In this document: positions 51,301-61,543 of the stretch, piece by piece
Layout of the letters: each line of letters starts with the position of its first letter
How positions within the stretch are numbered: position 1 is the stretch's first letter
NCBI GenBank assembly: GCA_023159155.1
Contig: JAJNNX010000051.1
Coordinates: 124,001 to 188,000, forward strand
From: Ustulina deusta
Taxonomy: Eukaryota > Ascomycota > Sordariomycetes > Xylariales > Xylariaceae
Length of the DNA stretch: 64,000 nucleotides
Direction: 5' to 3'
The notes under the pieces: model-generated
Told to the model about the DNA's origin: nothing
The model's input: the letters and a program-made list of their open reading frames with translations, nothing else
The model's database searches: none
Made by a program: the position numbers and the translations under genes

Positions 51301-52127
51301 AAAGCGTTGCTTTTTATAATTGTTTAATATATAATACTATACTAAATATAATATATAATTAACTTAATAATATTATTTTAATAAAAACTATATTTAAACT
51401 AATAATTATTAAAAAAATAATTAATAGAAATAATAAAAATAAAAATATTAATTATTTTAATATAATATAATAATTATTTAAAAATATATATATATATATA
51501 TAAATATAAATAATTAAAAATAATTTTAGTTATTTATATATATAATTAATTAATATTTACGAAAATTAATAAAAAGTTTTTTATATTTAATATTTGAATA
51601 AAAATTTATAAAAAATTTAAATTTTTATACATAAAACTTTATATATAAATATATTAAACTTTTTAATATTTTATTATATATATATATTTTTTTTTAATTT
51701 AAATTTAAATTTTTATTTTTTTTATTTAATTAATATTTTAAAAATTTAAATTATTAATTTATATAATTTATATAATTTATATTAATAAAGTTAAATAAAT
51801 ATAAAATAAATTTAATATATTTTATAAATTTATTTTATATTTTTTTAGTAAAATTTTTTATATTTAATTTATTTATATAAATTTATAATTTAATTTTTTA
51901 AAATATATTAGTTTTTAAAATTACAAAAATTATTTTAATATATTTTTTTAAAATATTAAAAATAAAATAGATATAAAAATATAAAAATTATATTTAAATT
52001 ATTAGTTTATATAATGTATATTTATTAAATTATTTAATAATAAAATAAAAATATCATTAAAAAAATATAAAATAAGCTTATAAAATATATTAGTTTAATT
52101 ATATAAATTATATAAACTTAATAATAA
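48397..52127. other. AT-rich gap with a repeat pair
   Basis: No gene or bounded element is visible. A segment near 49488-49700 recurs at about 50846-51080 in direct orientation. It begins TTTTAAATAATATATATAAA and continues into a region with repeated TAGCTATTAAAATAG-like words, and a partial third relative lies around 51330. About 80 bp near 51598-51680 match the 15.5/16.2-kb repeat pair. Composition is among the most AT-rich of the window. Confidence 0.5.
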
Positions 52128-52779
52128 TTTATTCTATTTATTCTATTTATTCTATTTATTCTATTTATTCTATTTATTCTATTTATTCTATTTATTCTAT
52201 TTATTCTATTTATTCTATTTATTCTATTTATTCTATTTATTCTATTTATTCTATTTATTCTATTTATTCTATTTATTCTATTTATTCTATTTATTCTATT
52301 TATTCTATTTATTCTATTTATTCTATTTATTCTATTTATTCTATTTATTCTATTTATTCTATTTATTCTATTTATTCTATTTATTCTATTTATTCTATTT
52401 ATTCTATTTATTCTATTTATTCTATTTATTCTATTTATTCTATTCTATTTATTCTATTTATTCTATTTATTCTATTTATTCTATTTATTCTATTTATTCT
52501 ATTTATTCTATTTATTCTATTTATTCTATTTATTCTATTTATTCTATTTATTCTATTTATTCTATTTATTCTATTTATTCTATTTATTCTATTTATTCTA
52601 TTTATTCTATTTATTCTATTTATTCTATTTATTCTATTTATTCTATTTATTCTATTTATTCTATTTATTCTATTTATTCTATTTATTCTATTTATTCTAT
52701 TTATTCTATTTATTCTATTTATTCTATTTATTCTATTTATTCTATTTATTCTATTTATTCTATTTATTCTATTTATTCA
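52128..52779. repeat. 9-bp minisatellite (TTTATTCTA)n
   Basis: About 72 near-identical tandem copies run for 652 bp. One irregularity is a 5-bp partial unit TTCTA at about 52443-52447. The last unit reads TTTATTCAT and passes into TTTA repeats. The unit contains no CpA, TpG or CpG, so it offers no preferred RIP target. Its homogeneity implies recent expansion or turnover. Confidence 0.95.
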
Positions 52780-52799
52780 TTTATTTATTTATTTATTTT

Positions 52800-52960
52800 T
52801 TATAATTTATACTATCCCTGTTCAACTATATATACCTGTGTATATGCTTTTCCTACACTTTGCGCTACTTTTATTCAACTTTGTTCACTTTTGTATAGCA
52901 CTTTTTCCCTTTTTTACTACTATAACAAAATGCTGCGCATACGTATTAACCTTAATTTAT
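52800..52960. other. Small island of ordinary composition beside the minisatellite
   Basis: About 150 bp (CTATCCCTGTTCAAC to GCGCATACGTATTAACC) escape the AT bias. No coding frame or known repeat is evident. It may be the preserved tip of an older element. Confidence 0.5.
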
Positions 52961-55900
52961 AAAAAAAGAAATTAATTAAAAAATATTAAAATTATACTTA
53001 AATCTAATTAATATTAAATATTCTTATTTATTATTATATTATATTTATTAAACGAATTATTTTATATTTATATTTTAAAAAATAGAAAATCTTAAAAAAT
53101 AAAACTTATATTTAGCATATATCTAATTTTAACAAATAATTATTAATTTTATACTATAAGTATAAGTTATCTAATTAATAATTATATTAATATTTAATAT
53201 ATAATAGTTTTTTGATTTTTTTATATAGTATTTTAATAATTTATTAATAATTAAAAATTTATTGGTAATACCCGATCAAAATTATATAAATATATTAATA
53301 AAAGTAATAAATATTTTTTATTATTAAAAAAAATATATAAAGTTTAATTTGTTAGTTTAAACTTTAGAACTTTATTATATATTTATGCTAGTATTATTAT
53401 GTTTTATTTTATAATACAATATATAAAGTTTATTAAAGATTTTATAAAAATATAATTTAAAAACGCTTGCAAAAAATATATTAGTATTATAAAGGTTAGA
53501 TTTATTTTAAACTAAATTATATCTTATTAATAAATATATCTTTTAAACTAGCAAAATATAAGTTCAAAATTTATATTAGTATTAATATATATTTATAATT
53601 TATTATATAGTTTTATATTAGTTTTTTAGTTGTTATAGTATGTTTGGTTTTTGTTTAGTATATAAAAATAGTTAAAAGTTATAAATATTTTCTGTTTGTT
53701 ATTTAATCTAATTAAAGTAGCAAAACTTTAATAATAGTAATAGCATAGTTCTTTTTATTTAAAATATTTTAATTTAATTACTATTTTTAATAATTTTTAT
53801 TAAAAAAAGCTTTTATTTTATAGTTTAAAGAACTATAAGCAAATATATTTTTTAGTAATATTATATAATTTATTGTTTATAATAATAGTAATAGGGATAT
53901 ACTAGATAGGTTTTTATAATAAAGTAATTATTAGTTATTTAATAAAAATATATTAAACTAATAGATTAAAAACTAGTAAAATAAACTATAAAAAAGCTAA
54001 ACTTTGTTTTAGTAAATATATATTTATATTAGTTTATATAAATATAATTATAGATATATTAATATTTATTAAAGATATTTTAGTATATTTAAGCATTAAA
54101 AGTTTTATTATATATTTTTATATTTTTTATTTAATATAAATATTTTAAATTTATATATCTTTAAAATAGTTATTATATATAAAATTAATGCATTAAGTTA
54201 TATATTATTTTTAGTATTTTTTATAAACTTTATACTATATTTAGTCTAGCAAAAAGTTTTATTAATTATTATATATTTTTAAATAAAAAATAATAAGCTA
54301 AATTAATAAAGCTTATAAATATTAATAATATTAATTTAAATGCTTATTTATTAAAAGTTATAATATAAATTTATAATTATTTAATTATTTTTTATTTAGA
54401 TTATTTATTATTAATTATACTATTTATAAAACAAATATTATATATTTATAAGTATTAATAATTATAATCTAATTTAAAGCAATATATTTTATATAAAAAA
54501 ATACTAAAAATTATAGAACTAAAAAAGCTTATAAAAAATTAAAACAAACTTAAATAAAAATTTTAAGCTAGTAGAATTAATTTATTAAATTTATTTAACT
54601 TTAATATAAATAATAAAGTTAATAATTAGCTTTAAGGTTAAAAATATATATTTTAATTAAAACTATTTATATATTTTATAATTTAATATAAAAGCTATAA
54701 TAATAATAATAAAAAACTTAGTAATAAAAATATTTAAAATAAACTTTGTTTTTATAAACTAGATTAAGTTTTGCTAGTATTAACTATAAAGCTTTATTTA
54801 GTTATATTTTATATTTTAAAAAATAAGCTAAAGTGTTTATATTTCTTTTTGTTTATAATTAGCAATATTAAGCTAAATAAATAGTTATTAAAAGTTAGTT
54901 TATTTTTAACTAGTTTATTTAAAAATATTTATAGTTTTGCTATATTAAGCGCTACTAGTTTTAATTTAGTTTTGGTTAGTTTTTTTTTAATTTAGTTTAA
55001 AAAATAACTAATAGTAACTAGTTTTTATTTAATTAAAGTTAATTTATTTTTAATTTTAAGTTTTTTTTTAGTTTTTAAGTTTGTTAAAAGTAATAATAAC
55101 TTAAAAAAAGTTTTAATTTAATATTTTTTTTTTTTTTTAGTTTTTATAAAAAATTAATTAAAAAAAACTTATTAAAAATAATAAAAATTAACTATAAACT
55201 TATTTTTTATAATATTATTGCTTATAGTTTTAATATTTATAAACTAGATAGGTTATAAAAATTTTATATTAAATTTAATAATAAAGCTTTTATTATTTGT
55301 TATAATAAATATAACTAATTTATAAAATTAATTAGCTATATATAAGTTTAAGATTATTTAGTTTAATTTTAAGTATTAAATAAACTTTTTATAGTTATTA
55401 AAAATTTAGTTAATTAAAATATTATAAACTAATAATATTTTTATTTATTTGATCTTTTTAATAATTTTATATATAAAAGTATTAATTAAATTAATTATTT
55501 TAAGTTTAATAAATATATTAATTATAATATTATTAACTATTTTTTGTTTTGTTTTATTTATTAATATAATATTTTATTATTAGTTCGATTATATAAGTAT
55601 AAAAGTATAATTTATTTATTTAAATATAATCGGTTAAAATATAGCTCTAGGTATAGTTAGAACAAGTGTTAGAATAAAACGTATAAGTTAAATTAAAGCT
55701 TTTTTAGTTATAGGTTAGATTAGTGAACTATTAGTAAAATTAATAATAGTAGCTAGAATAAAATATATATTTTGTAATAAAACTTTGCAATTAAAGTAAG
55801 CTTTAATAAATAGCATTATATAAATAAAGGCTTAATAGTTAATAATATAAATTATTATAAAGTTAATAAAAATAAGTATATATTTTTTAAATAAAATAAA

Positions 55901-56030
55901 GTTTAAATAAAAGTATATAAGTTTGATTAGGTCTAAATTAATTTATTATTAAATATTATAAATAAAATTTATATTTATATTATATATTTATATTAAAATA
56001 TATTAAAGCGGTTTAAACCTTTGGCTCCTT
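52961..56030. other. AT-rich gap at the right end of the block
   Basis: This is RIP-like DNA with stops in all frames. Some stretches (for example 54000-54150 on the + strand) look like a decayed reverse transcriptase, but I cannot support a call. No LTR pair was found. Composition rises sharply after about 56000. Confidence 0.5.
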
Positions 56031-56040
56031 AATATATTGG

Positions 56041-56098
56041 GGTATATCTAGTGAGCAAAAAATTGTTTTTGAACAGTTACCCCTTTCGGACGCCGTAA
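56041..56098 (-). repeat. Right arm of the inverted repeat bordering the AT block
   Basis: It is the reverse-complement relative of 211-267. On the - strand it reads like the last codons of the aldehyde dehydrogenase (YGVRKG) followed by a TAA stop and the same downstream bases GTTCAAAAAC. Sequence further right (56099 on) no longer resembles the gene. Confidence 0.75.
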
Positions 56099-56509
56099 TT
56101 ACTATTAGAAACCTTCAATACGGCGCATAATCCTCTGGGAGAGGGGTTAAGTTGCAGAGTTGTATCAGCATCCGCGTATAGTTTAGTTCGTGTCTACCTT
56201 ACGCATGTTGGATGTTGAAACCGAGGCAATGCTCAACCCCTATTGGCCAGCACAAATGTTTATGAGTATCCAAAGTTGAACTTATTATTTACCTTCTGCC
56301 TCGTGATTAACGTGAGGAACATTAGTTCAACTCCAGTATAAGCGTTACTTATTCGAGCTAGGAACGACAATAGTATTGCGGGGTGTCGGGAATGTTCTGG
56401 CAGCGGGAAATAGGTCCCGGTGAATGGTTTCTTACTATATAAAGCTCTCTTACATACAGCTGGATTTTTTGTGAACTCCCCTACGGCTATCCTTTCTAAC
56501 TTCAAAACG
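56099..56509. other. Upstream region of the dehydrogenase pseudogene
   Basis: DNA of ordinary composition without a gene leads up to the pseudogene start. Apart from the TATA-like site at 56436 I see no further element. Confidence 0.5.
56436..56444 (+). promoter_or_regulatory. TATA-like box upstream of the dehydrogenase pseudogene
   Basis: TATATAAAG lies 66 bp before the presumed ATG at 56510, a normal distance for a fungal core promoter. Confidence 0.45.
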
Positions 56510-57371
56510 ATGGCTGTCCGAGTCCACAATGTTGCCTCGATCCCAGGGGATGGAATTGGTGTCGAAATTATCGAGAACACAGTCCAGATGTTAATAGAGA
56601 TAGAAAGGCGGTTTGGCACATTTGAGCTGAAATTTACAAGCTTTAATTGGGGGTCAGAGCGATATAAGGAACTTGGAGCCTATATGCCCAAAGATGGTCT
56701 CGATATCATGAAAGAATTTGATGCTGTCTTGTTCGGTGCGGTCGGGTCACCAGGTAAGTTATAAAAGCTTGGAAACTTACGTGAAAGGGGCATGAGCAGC
56801 GCCACTAACCTGCGCCCAAACCAAGAAAGGCGTACGTCTAACGCACTGAGAACGGACAAGTGGCGATGTTACTAATGTTTATGACAGCTAGAACAATATG
56901 CCAACGTTCGCCCCATCAAGTTGCTTCCCGGTCTAAACTCTCCTCTCAAAAACCTCGATGGTGGACACTTGGATTGGGTCATGATTCGTGAAAACAGCGA
57001 AGGGGAGTATGCCGGTCAGGGAGGAATAACACACGGCGATACCCCGTACACTATCGCTAACGACGTAGCGGTTTTCACGAGACACGGAATCGAACGCACG
57101 ATGCGCTTTGCTTTCGAGACGGCAACATCCCGCCCGCGCAAAAAGTTCACAATGGTGACGAAGAGCAATGCGCAGCGACATGGTATGGTGTTATGGGATA
57201 CAGTTTTTTTACGAACTCGCCCAGCAGTATCCGCAGGTTGAGGCAGACAAAATGCTGGTAGATGCGATGACCGTTCTAGCAAATGGGATCAAAACAAGGG
57301 ATCTCGGCGGAGAATCGAGCACGGTCGAAGTAACCCTTGCTGTGATAGATGCTATTAGAGAAAACCCGTAA
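56510..57371 (+). pseudogene. Tartrate dehydrogenase / isopropylmalate dehydrogenase-family pseudogene
   Basis: The start MAVRVHNVASIPGDGIGVE and the block DWVMIRENSEGEYAGQGG are characteristic of the NAD-dependent tartrate dehydrogenase/decarboxylase branch of the isocitrate/isopropylmalate dehydrogenase family (about 360 residues). Exon 1 is 56510-56753. A 138-bp gap with GTAAGT donor and CTAG acceptor (56754-56891) leads in frame to EQYANVRPIKLLPG. The family's PDHISLWGL-like segment between these is absent. A run of seven T at 57204-57210 shifts the frame inside VFYELAQQYP. After VDAMT about 100 residues, including Asp metal ligands and nucleotide-binding segments, are missing, and the sequence jumps to NGIKTRDLGG and a normal C-terminus. 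Missing core, frameshift and deletion together mark a dead gene. It lies next to the AT block and points the same way as the transporter. Confidence 0.88.
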
Positions 57372-58644
57372 AACGTTCTGCCTACCCCGCTGCCAACTAG
57401 AAATAAACTACCTGTCTAAGATTAAAATAGAGAGTACTGGATCCTGGATCATTTTACTAGAGGTGGCATACCACAGCTTTCCTATCTGGAGATATTCCTG
57501 ATGCGGTAATGGGTGCTAATATCTATAAATATGGGTTTCAAGCGAGTGCGAAATGTACCCAAGGACCGCTAAATATCATCCTCGCTTCTTAGACTAGTGG
57601 CAGTCTATATTGGTATAGAAGGACGAAAAGGAGGAAACAGTTATAGATTTCGTTATAATACGAATTGCTATTCCGCCGTATAAGGCCGGCTGCGTGTTCT
57701 CTGTCACGATATTATATTTACCATCTTCTCCTTCTAATTGAAACCTTTCTTGAAGTGGCCCCTAGAAGCATTTTTTGACACTCACACGTGGTTTTCGATT
57801 ATGGGCTGTGGGCAATTAGGCAGTGCGCATTTCGATTTGCTCCTTAGTTCCGGGATATGTGATACTTCGGTCAATAATTCCGACCCAAGATATCTCCGCA
57901 AGCCCGTATTACAGAGTACCTCCCGATATCGTGACGTAATATCGCCGACGTATTTGTGATAAGTGGTCTAGACTCTACCTGGGCAAGTGGCTCAACTGCA
58001 TGCCAATAGCTAAGCCAAAGACCAATGAAAAAGACTTGGACGACGACAACTGTGCACAGACCAAACAGACCAAGACAGGAACGCGGCAACGACGGAGAAA
58101 AAACAGAACATAGGACATAGAACATAGATAATAGAGAGGACTGCCCTAAACCTGCTGTTCTCCCACACTTGACAGTGGGCTTGGGCAGGACCTAAAACAC
58201 GATCCCGGGAGACTAGGCCACTATAGCGTAGATTCGACTCCCATTTCCCTCAAGCGCAATTGGTGCGGCTATAGCTAGTCTCACGTTGGTCGGCAACTAT
58301 GCAGAACCCATAATAACAAAACCTAAAATACTCGGGATAATAAGTGGTCGAGACTGATTTCCCCATACCCCAGATATTACCCCAGACCCGGAACTGGGAA
58401 ATCCCTTGTCAAAACCTCTTGGCACGCTAATCCTTGGGAATCAGTTCCTTACACGGAAAATCCGCTGTGTGGCAGTTCCCCGAAAGACTTGCCAGCGCGG
58501 ATACTTAATAAGGCAGGTCCATTAGGGGTATACACCAGTAGACCATGCATGTAATTCGATATATATCTACCGGACCTCGCCTCGTTCCCTCTTTCTTGTT
58601 GGTTTTAGTATTTTCACCAACATTTAAACGTCGCAATAATAACC
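57372..58644. other. Intergenic region before the transporter
   Basis: There is no supported gene; small open frames at 57738-57959 (+) and 57871-58125 (-) have no recognisable features. ACATAG-type words repeat near 58108-58130. The last few hundred bases should hold the transporter promoter, and a pyrimidine-rich stretch CTCGTTCCCTCTTTCTTG lies about 55 bp before the start codon. Confidence 0.6.
58368..58385 (+). promoter_or_regulatory. Paired CreA/Cre1-like sites upstream of the sugar transporter
   Basis: Two CCCCAG hexamers (58368-58373 and 58380-58385) fit the reverse complement of the SYGGRG consensus of the fungal carbon-catabolite repressor. They lie about 260 bp upstream of the transporter ATG. 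Closely spaced pairs are the usual functional form, but such short sites occur by chance. Confidence 0.3.
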
Positions 58645-60518
58645 ATGGATCAAGATCAGAAGGCAACCGACATCAGCGAGGCTATTTCGAATGAGCACGT
58701 TGAAGTGGCTTCTCCGAATATACTCTCAGACAAGAATGGAGCCGTAGATAGCCTCGGAGAGGACATCGCCTACGGCCCTCCGGGAATCCGTGGGATCCTC
58801 CATTCGCCCTATGTGTGCGGTGCTGCAGCCCTCGCCTCTCTAGGCGGGTTCTCATTCGGTTACGATCAAGGTGTTATCTCTGTTATCCTGGTCATGGACC
58901 AGTTCCTGGCAGTCTTCCCTAGGGCTGGTACTGCCTTTGGAAGCAGTCTCGTGACATCTCTCCTCCTTCTGGGCGCCTTTGTTGGGGTTATTTTTTTACC
59001 CTATGTCGTGGACCGGATCTCACGAAAACGGGCGATAGTTGTTTGCGTTTTTATCTTCACCATCGGTGCCGTTATTCAGACAGCCGCTCGGAATTACAAC
59101 ACCCTCTCCGCGGGGAGATTCATCGGAGGTATTGGCACAGGTACATTGGCACTGGTAATTCAACATCTTGGTCACTACCATTCTACGTCATGAAGGCTAA
59201 AACAAAACAGAGTGCCCCCCTTTACATATCCGAAATCGCCCCGTCTAACTTGCGGGGAACCCTCTTGGTGCTGGAGTCCATTTCGATCGTCTCTGGTGTC
59301 GTTATTGCCTTTGTAAGAAGCCGCCAGGACTCATTCGAAGCGTTCCTCATCGCCAGCATGAATAGAATCCAAGTTTTGACTAACGGCCCCAAGCATAGTG
59401 GATGACGTATGGTACCCGTTTCTTCCAGAGTGAAGCTTCGTTCAGACTTCCCTTTGCGCTCCAGATCGTCCCCGCCATTATTCTAGGACTATCGATTCTA
59501 TTTTTTCCATACTCCCCTCGATGGCTTGCTTTAGTCAACCGCAACGATGAATGCCTTGCTTCTCTGGCCAAGCTGCGAGGTCTACCCCAAACTGATCTCA
59601 GAGTGCAAAAAGAGTACCAAGGCATTGTTACCGAGGTTGAGGTCCAAAGAGCAATGCAGGAACGAAGGCACCCAGGAAAGCGCGGACTGAGGCTCGAGAT
59701 ACTGCAGTGGGCAGATCTTTTGAGCCGGAAAATGTGGCGACGGACAGTTGTGGGTGTTGGTGTCTCATTCTTCCAACAGTTTATGGGTATCAACGCTTTC
59801 AGTAAGTGCTGGCCCATCCTGGACTATTTTGCGATGCTCTCTCAGAGACCGCCAAAAAGGTCATCTGCTTACAAGTGTTGTTCTAGTTTACTACGCTCTA
59901 ACTTTGTTCAGAGAGCTCGGACAAAGTTACGAATCTTCACTTACTTTGTCTGGTGTGTTTAATGTCCTCCAACTTGTCACGGTCATTGTTTGCTTCTTCA
60001 TCATCGACAAGGTTGGTCGGCGATGGCTAGCCATTGTTGGTGCTGTTGGCGAGTGCGTCTCATATGTCATCATTGCAGTACTGAGTGGTCTTTACGAGGA
60101 TAACTGGCTGGACCATCGAGTCGCTGGCTGGGTGTCTATAGCGTTTGCATTCGTGTTTATCTTGTCATTCGGCCTGTCATACTCTCCGTTAGCGTGGGCT
60201 CTGCCCACAGAGGTTTTCCCAACCTCAGTTCGTTCCAAAGGCGTCGCGCTCTCTAATTTGACCAACTGGCTCTCAAATTTTATCATTGCCATCGTTACCC
60301 CTCCTCTCTTAGACGCTGCTGGTTTTGGAGCGTATATTTTCTTCGCAGTATTCTGTGGAGGCGCGGTTCTATGGGCGATTTTCTTGCTTCCGGAGACGAT
60401 GGGCAGAACACTGGAGGAAATGGATGTTGTTTTTGGCGATACCAGTAGGCAGGAAGAACTGGAGGTTTATAACATGGTTGCTAGTGCAAGTGCAGCTCCA
60501 AATGTTGACATGGTATAA
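58645..60518 (+). CDS. MFS sugar/quinate-type transporter (four exons)
   Basis: This is a proton-coupled sugar porter of the major facilitator superfamily, located in the plasma membrane. Exons are 58645-59154, 59211-59312, 59399-59801 and 59887-60518. The introns (56, 86 and 85 bp) are GT...AG with CTAA-type branch sites in the first two, and splicing restores one 548-residue frame, normal for the family. After a polar N-terminus of about 50 residues come GYDQGV (72-77), DRISRK (123-128, loop 2-3 motif), GRFIGGIG (157-164), PYSPRW (241-246), FFQQFMGIN before the third intron, DKVGRR (379-384) and PETMGRTLEEMD (507-518). About 12 membrane segments are expected. All key motifs are present, so it looks functional. 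It resembles fungal hexose/quinate permeases; the substrate is not deducible. The neighbouring tartrate-type pseudogene suggests an organic-acid or sugar-acid context, which is inference. Confidence 0.93.
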
Positions 60519-61543
60519 AGAATGACCTGTCCCTGGAGTTCTAGTGAAGGGGGAAGGCTAACCAACACTCTGGTACTCAATAGAAGACAAGGCTCCGCGA
60601 GAGGTGCGCAAGTTATATTAAAAGCCAAGTTTGAAGAAGGAAGAGAAAGAGCTACTAAGTGTAAAGATTGCGTGGAGTCTTTAATGGGCAGGCTACGCGC
60701 GTGGTTGGTTGATCTTCGGAATTACGGTTGCTGTTGGATGTACGGGACATGCTTATAGAAGGCTGCAAGCCTGCGCCACCTAATTTATTATATCTCCGGA
60801 GTGTGGAGATAACTTTTCACGAGAACGTGATCAACCTCCATATAATTAAAGTACATTGCGAGGTAAATGCCATGTGATACGGTAAGTGCGCTGCTGTGAC
60901 TGTGATCTGTTGCAAGACCCAACGAATGCGATTAGAATGGATGGATGGAAGGCATGCTTCCCTCTGCGAGATAATTGGCTGTGCTCAAGGGGGAAATATC
61001 CGATCAAGTAAGTTAGGTCAATTAAACTAACTCTTTGCTATTTTTTTCAGCGGGGTGGATCTGCATCGGATTTAACTTTGCTCTAAGATATCAATATCCT
61101 TCACCTAGTGTACACTTTATCGTGGTACAAGTTGCTTTAGGAAGATTCTGTCATTAAGTACGACCACCATGCGAGAGTCCATGGTGATAACACGAGAGCG
61201 AATTCGCTTTAGGCTGTCCATGCCGAATGTACAAACTTCATGACATAAAGTGAAGAGAATGTAAAAATATCGACTTGGTGGAGGGATAAAGGTGCAGAGA
61301 TATTGTATTGATTACTACCTATGGTATCTATTTCTAGATGCAATAACCAAGAAATGCTTAATGAAAAGACCCATTAAGACTGACTATAACTAATTAAGAT
61401 CTGAGGGAATCCAAATAAAGATCTAGAAAACGGGATGAGCTGTGATGTAGTAGTCTCAGGCATCGGGATCTATGTGGTATAAATAGGAAGCGCTCCGAGT
61501 AGAAGATTTCAAAGGGACACCACCTATACAGACTAGCGACGCG
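60519..61543. other. Intergenic region between the transporter and the unknown gene
   Basis: It holds the 3' ends of two convergent genes. A 78-codon open frame just after the transporter (60522-60758) has no recognisable features. A well-formed intron-like sequence at 61008-61050 is listed separately. Nothing else is evident. Confidence 0.55.
61008..61050 (+). other. Canonical intron-like sequence in intergenic DNA
   Basis: GTAAGT, a CTAAC branch sequence (AAACTAACTC), a T-rich tract and TTTCAG follow one another in 43 bp, the ideal anatomy of a short fungal intron. Splicing it would join a short upstream frame starting at ATG 60937 to a stop 25 bp into the next exon, giving only about 32 residues. 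It may belong to a non-coding or very small transcript. Confidence 0.35.

Larger units (their letters stand above)
240..56030. other. AT-rich, RIP-degraded heterochromatin-like block
   Basis: Composition changes abruptly near position 240 and again near 56030. Between these points A and T dominate, TpA is very abundant, and no open reading frame of gene size survives. Where repeat copies can be compared, nearly all differences are C/T or G/A transitions, often CpA to TpA or TpG to TpA, which is the RIP signature of Pezizomycotina. The block is made mostly of LTR retrotransposons, some nested (separate entries). The G+C figure of about 15-20% is a visual estimate. Less mutated islands occur at 17078-17277, 20178-20414, 32150-32400, 38236-42624 and about 52810-52955. 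Confidence 0.9.

Noticed and set aside
52128..52779. Possible CRISPR array or telomere repeat
   Set aside because: Units are contiguous 9-mers with no spacers, and the unit is not TTAGGG-like; it is a minisatellite in a fungal genome.
54000..54150. Possible reverse transcriptase with a YxDD-like motif
   Set aside because: The sequence is too degraded; no neighbouring RT blocks could be aligned in one frame.
240..56030. Mitochondrial or plasmid DNA because of the extreme AT content
   Set aside because: LTR pairs with target duplications and degraded Copia and Gypsy domains explain the sequence as RIP-hit nuclear transposons; no mitochondrial gene was seen.
1..56100. Starship-type giant mobile element bounded by the inverted repeat
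   Set aside because: No tyrosine-recombinase captain gene or cargo genes are visible; the interior is nested retroelements, so the inverted repeat is reported without this claim.
56260..56619. 119-codon reverse-strand open frame over the pseudogene start
   Set aside because: It overlaps the well-supported family N-terminus on the + strand and its own product has no known features.
57738..58125. Two small open frames (+ and -) between the pseudogene and the transporter
   Set aside because: They overlap each other, have no domain features, and are of a size expected by chance.
59380..59817. 145-codon reverse-strand open frame inside the transporter
   Set aside because: It lies opposite exon 3 of the transporter, whose family motifs and splicing fix the + strand.
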